This document shows positions 46,276 to 57,900 of a DNA stretch of 64,000 nucleotides, piece by piece. Made by a program: the position numbers and the translations under genes. Every line of letters begins with the position of its first letter. Position 1 is the stretch's first letter. The notes under the pieces are model-generated. The model saw only the letters and a list, made by a program, of their open reading frames with translations. It was not told the DNA's origin and searched no databases. Where the stretch lies: contig OZ025248.1 of NCBI GenBank assembly GCA_964019135.1, positions 43,517,670-43,581,669 of the forward strand, in the 5' to 3' direction. This stretch comes from Arenicola marina. Lineage: Eukaryota; Annelida; Polychaeta; Arenicolidae.

Positions 46276-48400
46276 TCCAAATCGTCGCTGTAGCTATTGT
46301 TGAACTGTTCGCGTAACCCAGAGGTTCAACTCTTCTAACGTTTGGGATGTGAAGCTTTCCATTGTACTGTCATTGGCAGCGAATGAATCAAAGTGGCACA
46401 TTGCAGTCAATTTTGACTTGTCAATTGGTATCATCATTCGGTTAGCCCTGGGAAGATCTCTGATTCTCAATGGTACCTTAGAGAGAGTCCATCAATTCGT
46501 GGTCACGCTGGAAGTCAATATTATTATCAGCAGGTCACGGGAGACTGCAACAAGTCTTCAAAATGTCGTTGACACAAACGTCAAATGTATTTAAATGTAT
46601 CTGTTGTGATATTAGTTAGATTTGGAATGTGATCGCTCAGACTAAACATGGAATTGGTATTTGCTGTCGTTGTGAAGCGGGTTGAAGTCCCTCTGGGCGA
46701 GGATTCGTGCCCTGTGTCCACCTGGCGGGCCGTCGAGCTGTAGCCCTGTATGTTACATACATGGCTTCACGACTAGTCTATGTTAAATGGTCACCGCTAG
46801 CCCGGTGACAGTCGTTCAGTCGTCCTTCTTTGGAGTATCTCCTGTTTTAATGACAGCAGCGATGAAAGGCGGGGTCGCTATTGGTACCTGCTTCGCGTTG
46901 CATGGGACCACTTAACACTTCCTCCGTAATGCAAAGAGAGAAAATGTCCCAATTTTGCGGGCTTTGTCCAGTATATTTACTGAATCAATTGACTGCAATA
47001 TATGTATGGAAGTTTGGATCGCATGCGAGTATAGTTTTCAATGATAGTTCACAGCGAAATATAATCAATTGAACCAAACGAATATCAACCACTTTAGCTT
47101 TTATTTATGCCGATACGTCTCACAACATATAATCATCATTTTATTTTACAATTAACGGTCTATACAAAGGTCTTAGCTTGCGAACTAAACGCTTACTGAT
47201 GGGAGAGTGTAGCTTTTGGTCCCTATATTGGCTGGATTCTAGTTGGAACGCCCGGGACTCATTAAGCGTCGAAGAAACAAAACGCTTAATACTGGTGTAT
47301 ATTTTCTTGCAGAAAGCTAGTTTGATGCATGTGTCTAGTGATTATATTTTGTATCCAAGAGCCTCGCGTTATGTCTTTATAAACAATTCAGCAATGGTTC
47401 ATCAAAACAGTAATAATGGCGCGTATTAGTCCAATCAAACCTGGGAAAATGTATGCAAATATAATAAGTTGCGACGAATAAAAGTTTCTTTATCATACTA
47501 AGCATATAATTAGGACTGGTTCCTAGTGACCAACCACTTTTGTATGTATATAAAATGTAAAGAGATTAAGTAACTATTTTTGTACTGTTTAGAGGATCTA
47601 TGTATACTCAGCTAAGGTCAGCTAAGAGTTGCGAAGGTCTTATCAACTGGAAACGTACTTCTTTACGTGGAAATTGCACAGTCCAGTTCGCGTGAGATGC
47701 TTCTTTTCAAATCCAATCATTACGCCAAAAAAAATTTGTAGTAGTAAGACAGATTTGTTAATTTGGAGCAAGCGTTCATTCTTTTCTTCGGTGCAAAAAA
47801 TTGAAATCATCCTTATGTGCATTGTAATAAAGTCGATAAACTGCTATTTGGCGTCGAAGTTAATTTAATATCAAGAGTCCAAATGCATTTGACTGCTCTC
47901 AGCTTAGTGGGACATTAGTTCGGAAAACGACAGCGTTCATTTTCGAAGTATATAATAAGACGATGTGAATCAGAGTACACTAACCCGCAGGTCTGGAGCA
48001 TAAGAAATTTATACATTAACACACAACAAATCATTCTTTTCATTTATTTTTTTGCGCTAAGATTCCTTCCAATCGTTAAGCTTCAAGCGTTCAATACCCC
48101 ATTATGCTGTACAGGTTCGGTTACGAGAAAAACATCTTTATTTTCGTATTTTTCACCTGAAATACGCATTTTGTCAGTAATTCCATGAGACTAGCATACT
48201 TAGCTTGGACGAGTAGCTCAATAAAACTGAAACCACATCTCCCAAGCCTGAAGTTTAGCGAGATGACTTTTGCCACCCGTGCCGCACGGTAGTCTCTTGA
48301 GCAATACGCATTGGCATCAAGTGAGATCCTGTAAACTTTATTTGCCCACAATAATACATTGCAGTAGTTATTCACACTTCTTACATAGTAAGAATTACAC
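46276..48400. other. Intergenic sequence, nothing recognised
   Basis: The region between the 3' end of the phosphatase gene (+) and the SMS gene (-). Open frames are short and unlike known families. Confidence 0.5.
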
Positions 48401-49985
48401 CTTTGACCCCCCCAAAGACCATGAGATTACCATCGCTGGATGAGTGCCACAGCTCTAGAACTCCCCCCCCCCCCCCATAGACCATGAGGCGACCATCACT
48501 GGATCAGTGCCACAGCTCTAGACGCACCTCTATAGACCATGAGACGACCATCGCTGGATCAGTGCCACAGCTCTAGACGCACCTCTATAGACCATGAGAC
48601 GACCATCGCTGGATCAGTGCCACAGCTCTAGACGCACCTCTATAGACCATGAGACGACCATCGCTGGATCAGTGCCACAGCTCCAGACGCACCTCTATAG
48701 ACCGTGAGACGACCATCACTGGATCAGTGCCACAGCTCTAGACTCCCCCGCATAGACCGTGAGACGACCATCACTGGATCAAAGCCACAGCTCTAGACCC
48801 CCCCCCATAAACCATGAGACGACCATCACTGGATCAGTGCCACAGCTCTAGACCCTCCCCCCCCCCTATAAACCATGAGACGACCATCACTGGATCAGTG
48901 CCACAGCTCTAGACTCCCCCGCATAGACCGTGAGACGACCATCACTGGATCAGTGCCACAGCTCTAGACCCACCTCTATAGACCATGAGACGACCATCGC
49001 TGGATCAGTGCCACAGGTCTGGACTCCCCCGCATAGACAGTGAGACGACCATCACTGGATCAGTGCCACAGCTCTAGACCCACCTCTATAGACCATGAGA
49101 CGACCATCGCTGGATCAGTGCCACAGCTCTAGACCCACCCCTATAGACCATGAGGCGACCATCACTGGATCAGTGCCACAGCTCTAGACCCACCTCTATA
49201 GACCATGAGACGACCATCGCTGGATCAGTGCCACAGGTCTGGACTCCCCCGCATAGACAGTGAGACGACCATCACTGGATCAGTGCTACAGCTCTAGACC
49301 CACCTCTATAGACCATGAGACGACCATCGCTGGATCAGTGCCACAGCTCTAGACCCACCCCTATAGACCATGAGGCGACCATCACTGGATCAGTGCCACA
49401 GGTCTAGACCCGCCTCTATAGACCATGAGACGACCATCACTGGATCAGTGCCACAGCTGTAGACCTCCCCCCCCCCCAATAGACCATGAGACGACCATCG
49501 CTGGATCAGTGCCACAGGTCTGGACTCCCCCGCATAGACAGTGAGACGACCATCACTGGATCAGTGCTACAGCTCTAGACCCACCTCTATAGACCATGAG
49601 ACGACCATCGCTGGATCAGTGCCACAGCTCTAGACCCACCCCTATAGACCATGAGGCGACCATCACTGGATCAGTGCCACAGCTGTAGACCTCCCCCCCA
49701 CCCCCATAGACCATGAGACGACCATCGCTGGATCAGTGCCACAGCTCTATATTCCCCCGCATAGACCATGAGACGACCATCACTGGATCAGTGCCACAGC
49801 TCTAGACCCACCTCTATAGATCATGAGACGACCATCGCTGGATCAGTGCCAGAGCTCTAGACTCCCCCGCATAGACCGTGAGACGACCATCACTGGATCA
49901 GAGCCACAGTTCTAGACCCATCTCTATAAAACATAAGACGACCATCGCTGGATCAGTGCCACATCCCCATCCCCCGATAGATCAT
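48400..49985 (+). repeat. 55-bp minisatellite, about 28 copies
   Basis: The unit has GACCATCACTGGATCAGTGC and CACAGCTCTAGAC, then a variable C-rich linker (CACCTCTATA, CCCCCGCATA or longer C runs). Spacing is 55 bp where the linker is constant (for example 48560 to 48615). Confidence 0.96.
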
Positions 49986-51287
49986 AGCTCGAGAACATCT
50001 CGGCTTCACATCCAACATTTCGCGCTTTATATAGTGTGAACAACATTCATAGACGTACAGCTGGTAAAGAAGTTTGTTTATAACATCAATTTACTTAATT
50101 CTTCGTTATGTACACAGCATGCCGCGCGAAAAGAGAAATGCACGTTTATCCAAACAAGAACGAGAAAATACGCCAATCTGGTTTGGCCATTCTTGAAAAA
50201 CTTCAAACGTGAAAACCGTGAAAACCAGAGGGAGAAACAAAATCTCGAGCAACAATAATACTGCAAATCCAAACGGAAAAAATGCAGGTTCACTAACGTA
50301 TTTCATTTTGTCAATACTGATACTAAAATAAGATTACTACATATCAACTTTTGCCAGTCGAGTGATGTTGACTGGAAGTTACCAGCTAGAAGTAAATATC
50401 ACTGGCTGTAACAAATACAAAGCGGTGATAGGGTCATTATTTAGAGCAGCGAGTCTGTTTTAAAGAGCCTCCTGCGAACCATTTGTTCAAGAGTTGGAGT
50501 TTAAATGTAAACATTTTAATGCGATGGCCTACAAACTAGAATACACACCAATTGTTAATAAAACCTCCGGCGTCTTCAAATTGCAACAGAGCTCGTAACA
50601 AACTGTCAAAGTTGTAAACCGTTAATAAGTTACAAAATGTTAATTACATTTGAAAACTGAAAGTTTGCCTACATCAAACTACAACCAACCCACACTATGG
50701 GATGTAACAAAAAAAGGATATCACTTTAGTTTACCGGTATTTATCAGTAGCGTGTATTAGTCAGATATATATGGAAATATGTTGCCTTCGGGTGAACACT
50801 GGTGAAAGTTGTCTCACCCTTCAGTTTAAAAAACGTAAATTTTCAGTTCCATGGCTAAAACATAAAGTAACATGCAACGTGGCCTTAGTGTCAGTTCCTG
50901 CGTGTAACAATCTGCACATATCGTGCTGTGTGCTTCGACAAAACCAGATCCATGTCATAAAACCGGTGAGAAATGCCACTATCACAACTGAGTATGAAAG
51001 TAAAGATGTAAAAAACCAGGGGTACAGCCAAATATCTCTAAAACTCTCTGAAGTACATCAGCTTTTGAAGACCCGATTATCAAATCGGTCATAACAGCTT
51101 GTAAAACTAAACGAGCAAGACTATATCAGCTGTAGGAATTCGACTCCAACAGTGAATACATTTGACAAATATCTATATATCTAGGTATAACAAACGCAAA
51201 AATACCGTTGGTAACAAACAATGATAACGTAGAACCGGGTGTGTGTTGTTGATTCGCAGAGCAGGGCGGGTGTGACCTCCATCCACC
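49986..51287. other. Intergenic sequence; SMS 3' untranslated region expected here
   Basis: Downstream of the SMS stop on the - strand. I find no clear AATAAA on the - strand close to the stop and nothing else recognisable. Confidence 0.45.
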
Positions 51288-51345
51288 TCATCCCTTGGTT
51301 GTTCCGTTTGAAGATGCCTTCCTGCTCATTTCATAGAAGACCCAG
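51288..51345 (-). CDS. SMS: SMS last exon
   Basis: Acceptor CTCTACAG (51346 onward), incoming phase 2. It reads [18 protein letters not shown] and stop TGA (51288-51290), matching the L-W-V-F-Y end of known spermine synthases. The intron before it has U12-type signals. Confidence 0.9.
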
Positions 51346-54300
51346 CTGTAGAGTCATTAAGGCTTCACCACAAATAAACTATTCACCAGATTCGGCCGAC
51401 GAGTTTGACTAAGTAACATGGTACAGCGAGAAAAGATGGCATGGAAGGGAACCGTTAGTTCATACATTTTTACACGTATGAATAACATCACTCGTAATAT
51501 AGGTATTGGTAAAACTGGTAACTAGCTATCACTCTAGTTAAAAATATTGACACTAATACTACACTACACTATTGCCACAAAAAGTGGATCAGGTTTCCTT
51601 TAATACGGCGACTATCACATCATTAAAATAAATTATAAACATTATTGGTAGCACACACACGCACATCAACGGTCACCTTAATTTAAATTAAGTTAAGCCA
51701 TGGACAAGGAACATGTTCCATGGGACGTACCACCTTATTTGGGAAACAATCTACTGCCAAAGGGGAGAGCTGGAGGTACATATAATTCATGACACAATGT
51801 GGCACAATGTCCAGACAAGACCAAGGATACATCTCGTGGAAGGACGGGATGAACGCCTCTCGCTTCTTCCACTGGACCGGGATCCTCATGTTAGACATCT
51901 CGTCCTCAAACATCTTGATCGTCGTGTGGGCCAACTTGGCATTCGCCTTGAACAAAGTAACACAGGGTCGTGACGGGACGGTTGGCAAATCATATACTGT
52001 CACTACTAAACTGAACCTTCTCAGCACAGAGCGCTCTTATGACACTGGTCCCTGACACACTATGTCTACCTTTCACATCTCTTGCTCCAGTATAACTTGA
52101 TTACGAATCTTTGTAGACTTGTCGGAGAAGAGAAGTATCGACGGCTCGGTTGATTGGAGAGGAACACTTTAAGCTGTAAAGCCACATGGTGTCAATGGGA
52201 AGGGTCAAGGGTAGAGCGGAGCCTTGTCCCCCGGGGGACCTTCTATGACCTTCAATTGCTGGCATCTCTATGTTGTACGAACATGGGGCGCGAACTCCGG
52301 CACGATGGCTGGCCTGGCAGAACGCGCTCGACTACCACAAGACCATGACGGTGGCTCATCAGCCGCTATTAAATCTAATTCTGACATAAATGTATACATG
52401 TATATCAGAGATATCCTTTAATATGGATTGATGTCATAACTCACGTGGGTGAGGTATTTGCCTTCAGGAGCAACTACCTGAAGACCCAAGTCGAAGGCCT
52501 GACGCAGGAAGTCCCATTCATCGCCTACAAGAAAGCCGAACCGGAGTGAAGGCCAGAGATTTACGACATTTACAACATAGCGTCATTGGTGCACTCATGG
52601 ATACCAACACCGTTCGGGGTGGATTGACAGTTCATCTGTGTGGTCTGAAGCAAACTAGGCAAAACGAAACTCTTCATAAACCGAGAAAGGGAGACACAGA
52701 TTCCAAAATGTTCACTTCGTTTAAAGAAGAAGACAAAAGGGAATTATACATGCGAAACCCAATACGACAAATTGTGAACACCTTTAATGGGGATGTTCAC
52801 GACTAAAGTACCTTAAAGTAAATGTTATAAATTTGCCAACCAGAACCAGACGTATAAATAGCAGCTTAAACACAATAATACATTTCGGGTGTGGATATTA
52901 TATTTGTATAATAATAACAGGTGGTACGAGTGAATCACGTTTTTGGTGTGCGATACCCTAGGTTCTTGTAGATAACAACGATATAGGTTACCTCAGTTGT
53001 TGGTTCTTGTAGATAACAACGATATAGGTTACCTCAGTTGTTGGTTCTTGGAGATAACAACGATGTATGTTACCTCAGTTGTTGGTTCTTGGTGATAACA
53101 ACGATATAGGTTACCTCAGTTGTTGGTTCTTGGTGATAACAACGATATAGGTTACCTCAGTTGTTTGTTCTTGGTGATAACAACGATATAGGTTACCTCG
53201 GTTGTTGGTTCTTGGTGATAACAACGATATATGTTACCTCAATGGTTTGTTCTTGGTGATAACAACGATATAGGTTACCGCAATTGTTGGTTCTTGGAGG
53301 TAACAACGATATATATTACCGCAATTGTTGGTTCTAGGACCACTGTGCAACTTACGCGCTGTATTTATTGTCAGATGCAACTTTGCACAAAGTTGCATCT
53401 GACAAGATCGAATATCTGTGCGCTTGTTTTGCTGTCCTATTCTCATGAAAATATGACACTCATATCATTAATAATGTACAAGAAGAATACCTGTCCCAAG
53501 CAATGCCATCTGTCTAATTCCCCTGAAGTATCTTACGCACTGTGCAATGTGACGGGCACCGATATGACCGTGTCCTTTTCATTCAATGGCTGTGAACTTG
53601 TGACAGCTGTGGTAAGCACAAAACATTTGAGATCCACTCACCTGTTGGATCAGGTGTGACAGGAACCACTGTGATGTCGTAGATCACGAAGTCAAACTGT
53701 CGGCCCTCGTCGATGTATTGTTCGAGGTACTGCAAGGCGTCCCCGATGACAACCTGGAAATACGAGGGACAGTTTCAAACAGGAGAATGACATGGGCAGT
53801 GGGAAAGGCTGATAAGAAAGTTCCATGTATTGGAATAACTAAATAAATAAACACAAATCCCAGAAATATCTATATGGATAAACTAGATACGATTACAAAC
53901 ATAGCCTAAACGCCTGAACACATAACGCCGTACACATAAAACAAAAACAATTAAAATATGTAAAACAACAAAATGCCTGACATTTAATGGAAAAATGGTC
54001 ACTGTCGGGATATAACTAGTTTATTTCTTCATTATCGTCATCATCGCTAAATCGTTTGGCCAATGAACGGAACACAGACATCAATTTTCACTTACCTCAT
54101 AATTGTGACCTTTCATTTTGTCGAAGGAATCTGAGCATATGCCGCGCAAATACTTCTTAGCGGCCTGTACAACCATCTCATCGATGTGATCAAGTGTTAA
54201 GACTAGTATGCACGTATCATTTATTATTAAGCAATCTTTGCTATGCACTATGGAATGGTTTTCTATAACGTGTTTGTGGCTCAAAATATACCAGATACGT

Positions 54301-54741
54301 AGAGGTTTAGTTGGAAAACACGTTGTGTGGTCAGCGATGCTTGCTCGGAGAAGATTAAGATCTCTCGCACTCGGTCTCGGCGGAAACATATCAACTGCCC
54401 TGCCATATCCGGGCAAGCACACCAAATAGAACCTTCTGTTAACCGATCTGACTACAATGGCTATTGTAGGATAATCGATAATTATTCCGACCGATAAGTG
54501 TAAAACCTTTTGTACGCATCTTAGAAAAACCTTATCCAGGGACTACATTATGTCAAGGATAACGCGGTAGTCGCGGAAAAGGATATATCAACCATAGTGA
54601 TCATCTTGGGGTTTTCTTTGCGCAGTTCGTTAAGCAGTCCACCGTCTCCGCCGCCCAGGATGAGCACAGTTTTACCCTCGTAGTCGATGCTCCCGGCTCC
54701 AAGGAGACTCTGCGTGTAGGCTATGTCGCTCTCCGACAAGT
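51288..54741 (-). CDS. SMS: Spermine synthase, 3' six exons (overview)
   Basis: The product transfers an aminopropyl group from decarboxylated S-adenosylmethionine to spermidine, making spermine and methylthioadenosine in the cytosol. Exons on the - strand: 54587-54741, 54096-54185, 53642-53753, 52445-52524, 51831-51946 and 51288-51345, all in frame. Together they cover the methyltransferase-like catalytic domain, including [10 protein letters not shown] and [10 protein letters not shown], to the C-terminus WVFYEMSRK. The N-terminal exons are to the right, beyond a satellite-filled intron. It is convergent with the phosphatase gene. Confidence 0.93.
51346..51830 (-). other. SMS: SMS intron with U12-type GT-AG signals
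   Basis: The donor reads GTATCCTTGG (51830 down to 51821), matching the minor-spliceosome consensus GTATCCTTT at eight of nine positions. Before the acceptor, GCCTTAATGACTCTACAG holds a branch-like CCTTAAT about 12 bases upstream. Phase 2 on both sides joins HE(I)WVFY correctly. Confidence 0.82.
51831..51946 (-). CDS. SMS: SMS penultimate exon
   Basis: Acceptor GTTCAAG ends at 51947. It reads [17 protein letters not shown] then [20 protein letters not shown], aligning with the family region ending P-S-Y-L-E-L-W. Reading past the donor gives unrelated sequence, confirming the splice. Confidence 0.9.
52445..52524 (-). CDS. SMS: SMS exon, WxFLR segment
   Basis: Acceptor TTCTTGTAG, phase 1; donor CACGTGAGTT, phase 0. 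It reads [20 protein letters not shown] then GKYLTH, equivalent to the family W-E-F-L-R-L-I-L and G-K-Y-F-T-Q. Confidence 0.9.
52955..53345 (+). repeat. 41-bp minisatellite in an SMS intron
   Basis: About nine copies with GATAACAACGATATAGGTTA and CCTCAGTTGTTGGTTCTTG. Confidence 0.95.
53375..53404. repeat. Perfect inverted repeat (hairpin)
   Basis: TGCAACTTTGCACAAAGTTGCA is a near-perfect palindrome, extended by TCAGA/TCTGA arms, in an SMS intron just after the 41-bp array. A hairpin is likely; no function is assigned. Confidence 0.75.
53642..53753 (-). CDS. SMS: SMS exon, catalytic aspartate region
   Basis: Acceptor AGGTTGTCAT border at 53754 (phase 0) and donor CAGGTGAGT (phase 1). It reads [20 protein letters not shown] then [17 protein letters not shown]. 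The aspartate in IYDIT matches the family proton-acceptor position (D276 in human, from memory). Confidence 0.92.
54096..54185 (-). CDS. SMS: SMS exon after the AT-AC intron
   Basis: It starts ATCGATGAG directly after AC rather than AG, and ends GAGGTAAGT. It reads [20 protein letters not shown] then [10 protein letters not shown], aligning to I-D-Q-M-V-I-D-G-C-K-K-Y of vertebrate spermine synthase. Confidence 0.9.
54186..54586 (-). other. SMS: SMS intron with U12-type AT-AC signals
   Basis: The donor reads ATATCCTTTT (54586 down to 54577), a perfect minor-class consensus, and the intron ends TTGATCAC (AC at 54187-54186). CTTAAC lies 10 bases before the end, a close match to the U12 branch site. 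Only this AT-AC splice joins TMVD to IDEMVV in frame; no AG acceptor gives that protein. Confidence 0.9.
54587..54741 (-). CDS. SMS: SMS exon, nucleotide-binding glycine loop
   Basis: Acceptor TTTGTAG (54742 onward), phase 1. It reads [20 protein letters not shown] then [20 protein letters not shown] and K-M-I-T-M-V-D. The GGGDGG loop binds decarboxylated S-adenosylmethionine in this family. Upstream exons are not in the window. Confidence 0.93.
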
Positions 54742-54928
54742 CTACAAAGAATCGTGATCATGCTATACTGGAACAAGAGGAGAGACAAGTAAACATAGTG
54801 TATCAGAGCCCAGTGCCATAACATAACAATACCTACTATTATATCGTACACATTGGAATGAATATGATCAAACCGGTACGGTAGGGCAATCCGTAGGCAA
54901 GGAGGGGGGGGGGGGCATTTCTGGAAAC

Positions 54929-57900
54929 CGAGCAATTGGGGGTGACGACAAGGCTCATCACAAGTAGACAAATGGGGTGACGACAAGGTTCATCACAAGT
55001 AGACAAATGGGGGTGACGACAAGGCTCATCACAAGTAGACAAATGGGGTGACGACAAGGCTCATCACAAGTAGACAAATGGGGTGACGACAAGGCTCACC
55101 ACCAGTAGACAAATGGGGGTGACGACAAGGCTCATCACAAGTAGACAAATGGGGTGACGACAAGGCTCATCACAAGTAGACAAATGGGGTGACGACAAGG
55201 TTCATCACAAGTAGACAAATGGGGGTGACGACAAGGCTCATCCCAAGTAGACAAATGGGGTGACGACAAGGCTCATCACAAGTAGACAAATGGGGTGACG
55301 ACAAGGCTCATCACAAGTAGACAAATGGGGGTGACGACAAGGCTTATCACAAGTAGACAAATGGGGTGACGACAAGGCTCATCACAAGTAGACAAATGGG
55401 GGTGACGACAAGGCTCATCACAAGTAGACAAATGGGGTGACGACAAGGCTCATCACAAGTAGACAAATGGGGTGACGACAAGGCTCATCACAAGTAGACA
55501 AATGGGGGTGACGACAAGGCTCATCACAAGTAGACAAATGGGGTGACGACAAGGCTCATCACAAGTAGACAAATGGGGGTGACAAGGCTCATCACAAGTA
55601 GACAAATGGGGTGACGACAAGGCTCATCACAAGTAGACAAATGGGGTGACGACAAGGCTCATCACAAGTAGACAAATGGGGTGACGACAAGGTTCATCAC
55701 AAGTAGACAAATGGGGTGACGACAAGGCTCACCACAAGTAGACAAATGGGGTGACGACAAGGCTCATCACAAGTAGACAAATGGGGGTGACGACAAGGCT
55801 CATCACAAGTAGACAAATGGGGTGACGACAAGGCTCATCACAAGTAGACAAATGGGGGTGACGACAAGGCTCATCACAAGTAGACAAATGGGGTGACGAC
55901 AAGGCTCATCACAAGTAGACAAATGGGGTGACGACAAGGCTCATCACAAGTAGACAAATGGGGTGACGACAAGGCTCATCACAAGTAGACAAATGGGGTG
56001 ACGACAAGGCTCACCACAAGTAGACAAATGGGGTGACGACAAGGCTCATCACAAGTAGACAAATGGGGTGACGACAAGGCTCATCACAAGTAGACAAATG
56101 GGGTGACGACAAGGCTCATCACAAGTAGACAAATGGGGTGACGACAAGGCTCATCACAAGTAGACAAATGGGGTGACGACAAGGCTCATCACAAGTAGAC
56201 AAATGGGGTGACGACAAGGCTCATCACAAGTAGACAAATGGGGTGACGACAAGGCTCATCACAAGTAGACAAATGGGGTGACGACAAGGCTCACCACAAG
56301 TAGACAAGTGGGGTGACGACAAGGCTCATCACAAGTAGACAAATGGGGTGACGACAAGGCTCATCACAAGTAGACAAATGGGGTGACGACAAGGCTCACC
56401 ACAAGTAGACAAATGGGGTGACGACAAGGCTCATCACAAGTAGACAAATGGGGGTGACGACAAGGCTCATCACAAGTAGACAAATGGGGTGACGACAAGG
56501 CTCATCACAAGTAAACAAATGGGGGTGACGACAAGGCTCACCACCAGTAGACAAATGGGGTGACGACAAGGCTCATCACAAGTAGACAAATGGGGGTGAC
56601 GACAAGGCTCACCACAAGTAGACAAATGGGGGTGACGACAAGGGTCATCACAAGTAGACAAATGGGGGTGACGACAAGGCTCATCCCAAGTAGACATATG
56701 GGGTGACGTGACGGCTCATCACAAGTAGACAAATGGGGTGACGACAAGGCTCATCACAAGTAGACAAATGGGGTGACGACAAGGCTCATCACAAGTAGAC
56801 AAATGGGGGTGACGACAAGGCTCACCACAAGTAGACAAATGGGGTGACGACAAGGCTCATCACAAGTAGACAAATGGGGGTGACGACAAGGGTCATCACA
56901 AGTAGACAAATGGGGGTGACGACAAGGCTCATCCCAAGTAGACATATGGGGTGACGTGACGGCTCATCACAAGTAGACAAATGGGGTGACGACAAGGCTC
57001 ATCACAAGTAGACAAATGGGGTGACGACAAGGTTCATCACAAGTAGACAAATGGGGGTGACGACAAGGCTCACCATAAGTAGACAAATGGGGTGACGACA
57101 AGGCTCATCACAAGTAGACAAATGGGGTGACGACAAGGCTCATCACAAGTAGACAAATGGGGTGACGACAAGGCTCATCACAAGTAGACAAATGGGGTGA
57201 CGACAAGGCTCATCACAAGTAGACAAATGGGGTGACGACAAGGCTCATCACAAGTAGACAAATGGGGTGACGACAAGGCTTATCACAAGTAGACAAATGG
57301 GGTGACGACAAGGCTCATCACAAGTAGACAAATGGGGTGACGACAAGGCTCATCACAAGTAGACAAATGGGGTGACGACAAGGCTCACCACAAGTAGACA
57401 AATGGGGTGACGACAAGGCTCATCACAAGTAGACAAATGGGGGTGACGACAAGGCTCACCACCAGTAGACAAATGGGGGTGACGACAAGGCTCATCACAA
57501 GTAGACAAATGGGGGTGACGACAAGGCTTATCACAAGTAGACAAATGGGGTGACGACAAGGCTCATCACAAGTAGACAAATGGGGTGACGACAAGGCTCA
57601 TCACAAGTAGACAAATGGGGTGACGACAAGGCTCACCACAAGTAGACAAATGGGGGTGACGACAAGGCTCATCACAAGTAGACAAATGGGGTGACGACAA
57701 GGCTCATCACAAGTAGACAAATGGGGGTGACGACAAGGCTCATCCCAAGTAGACAAATGGGGGTGACGACAAGGCTCATCACAAGTAGACAAATGGGGTG
57801 ACGACAAGGCTCATCACAAGTAGACAAATGGGGGTGACGACAAGGCTCATCACAAGTAGACAAATGGGGTGACGACAAGGCTCATCACAAATAGACAAAT

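Noticed and set aside
48121-48375. An 84-codon - strand open frame as a gene
   Set aside because: No family, splice context or codon bias that I can defend.
52411-52420. A U12-type donor ATATCCTTTA on the + strand
   Set aside because: It is on the wrong strand for SMS and no exon ends there.
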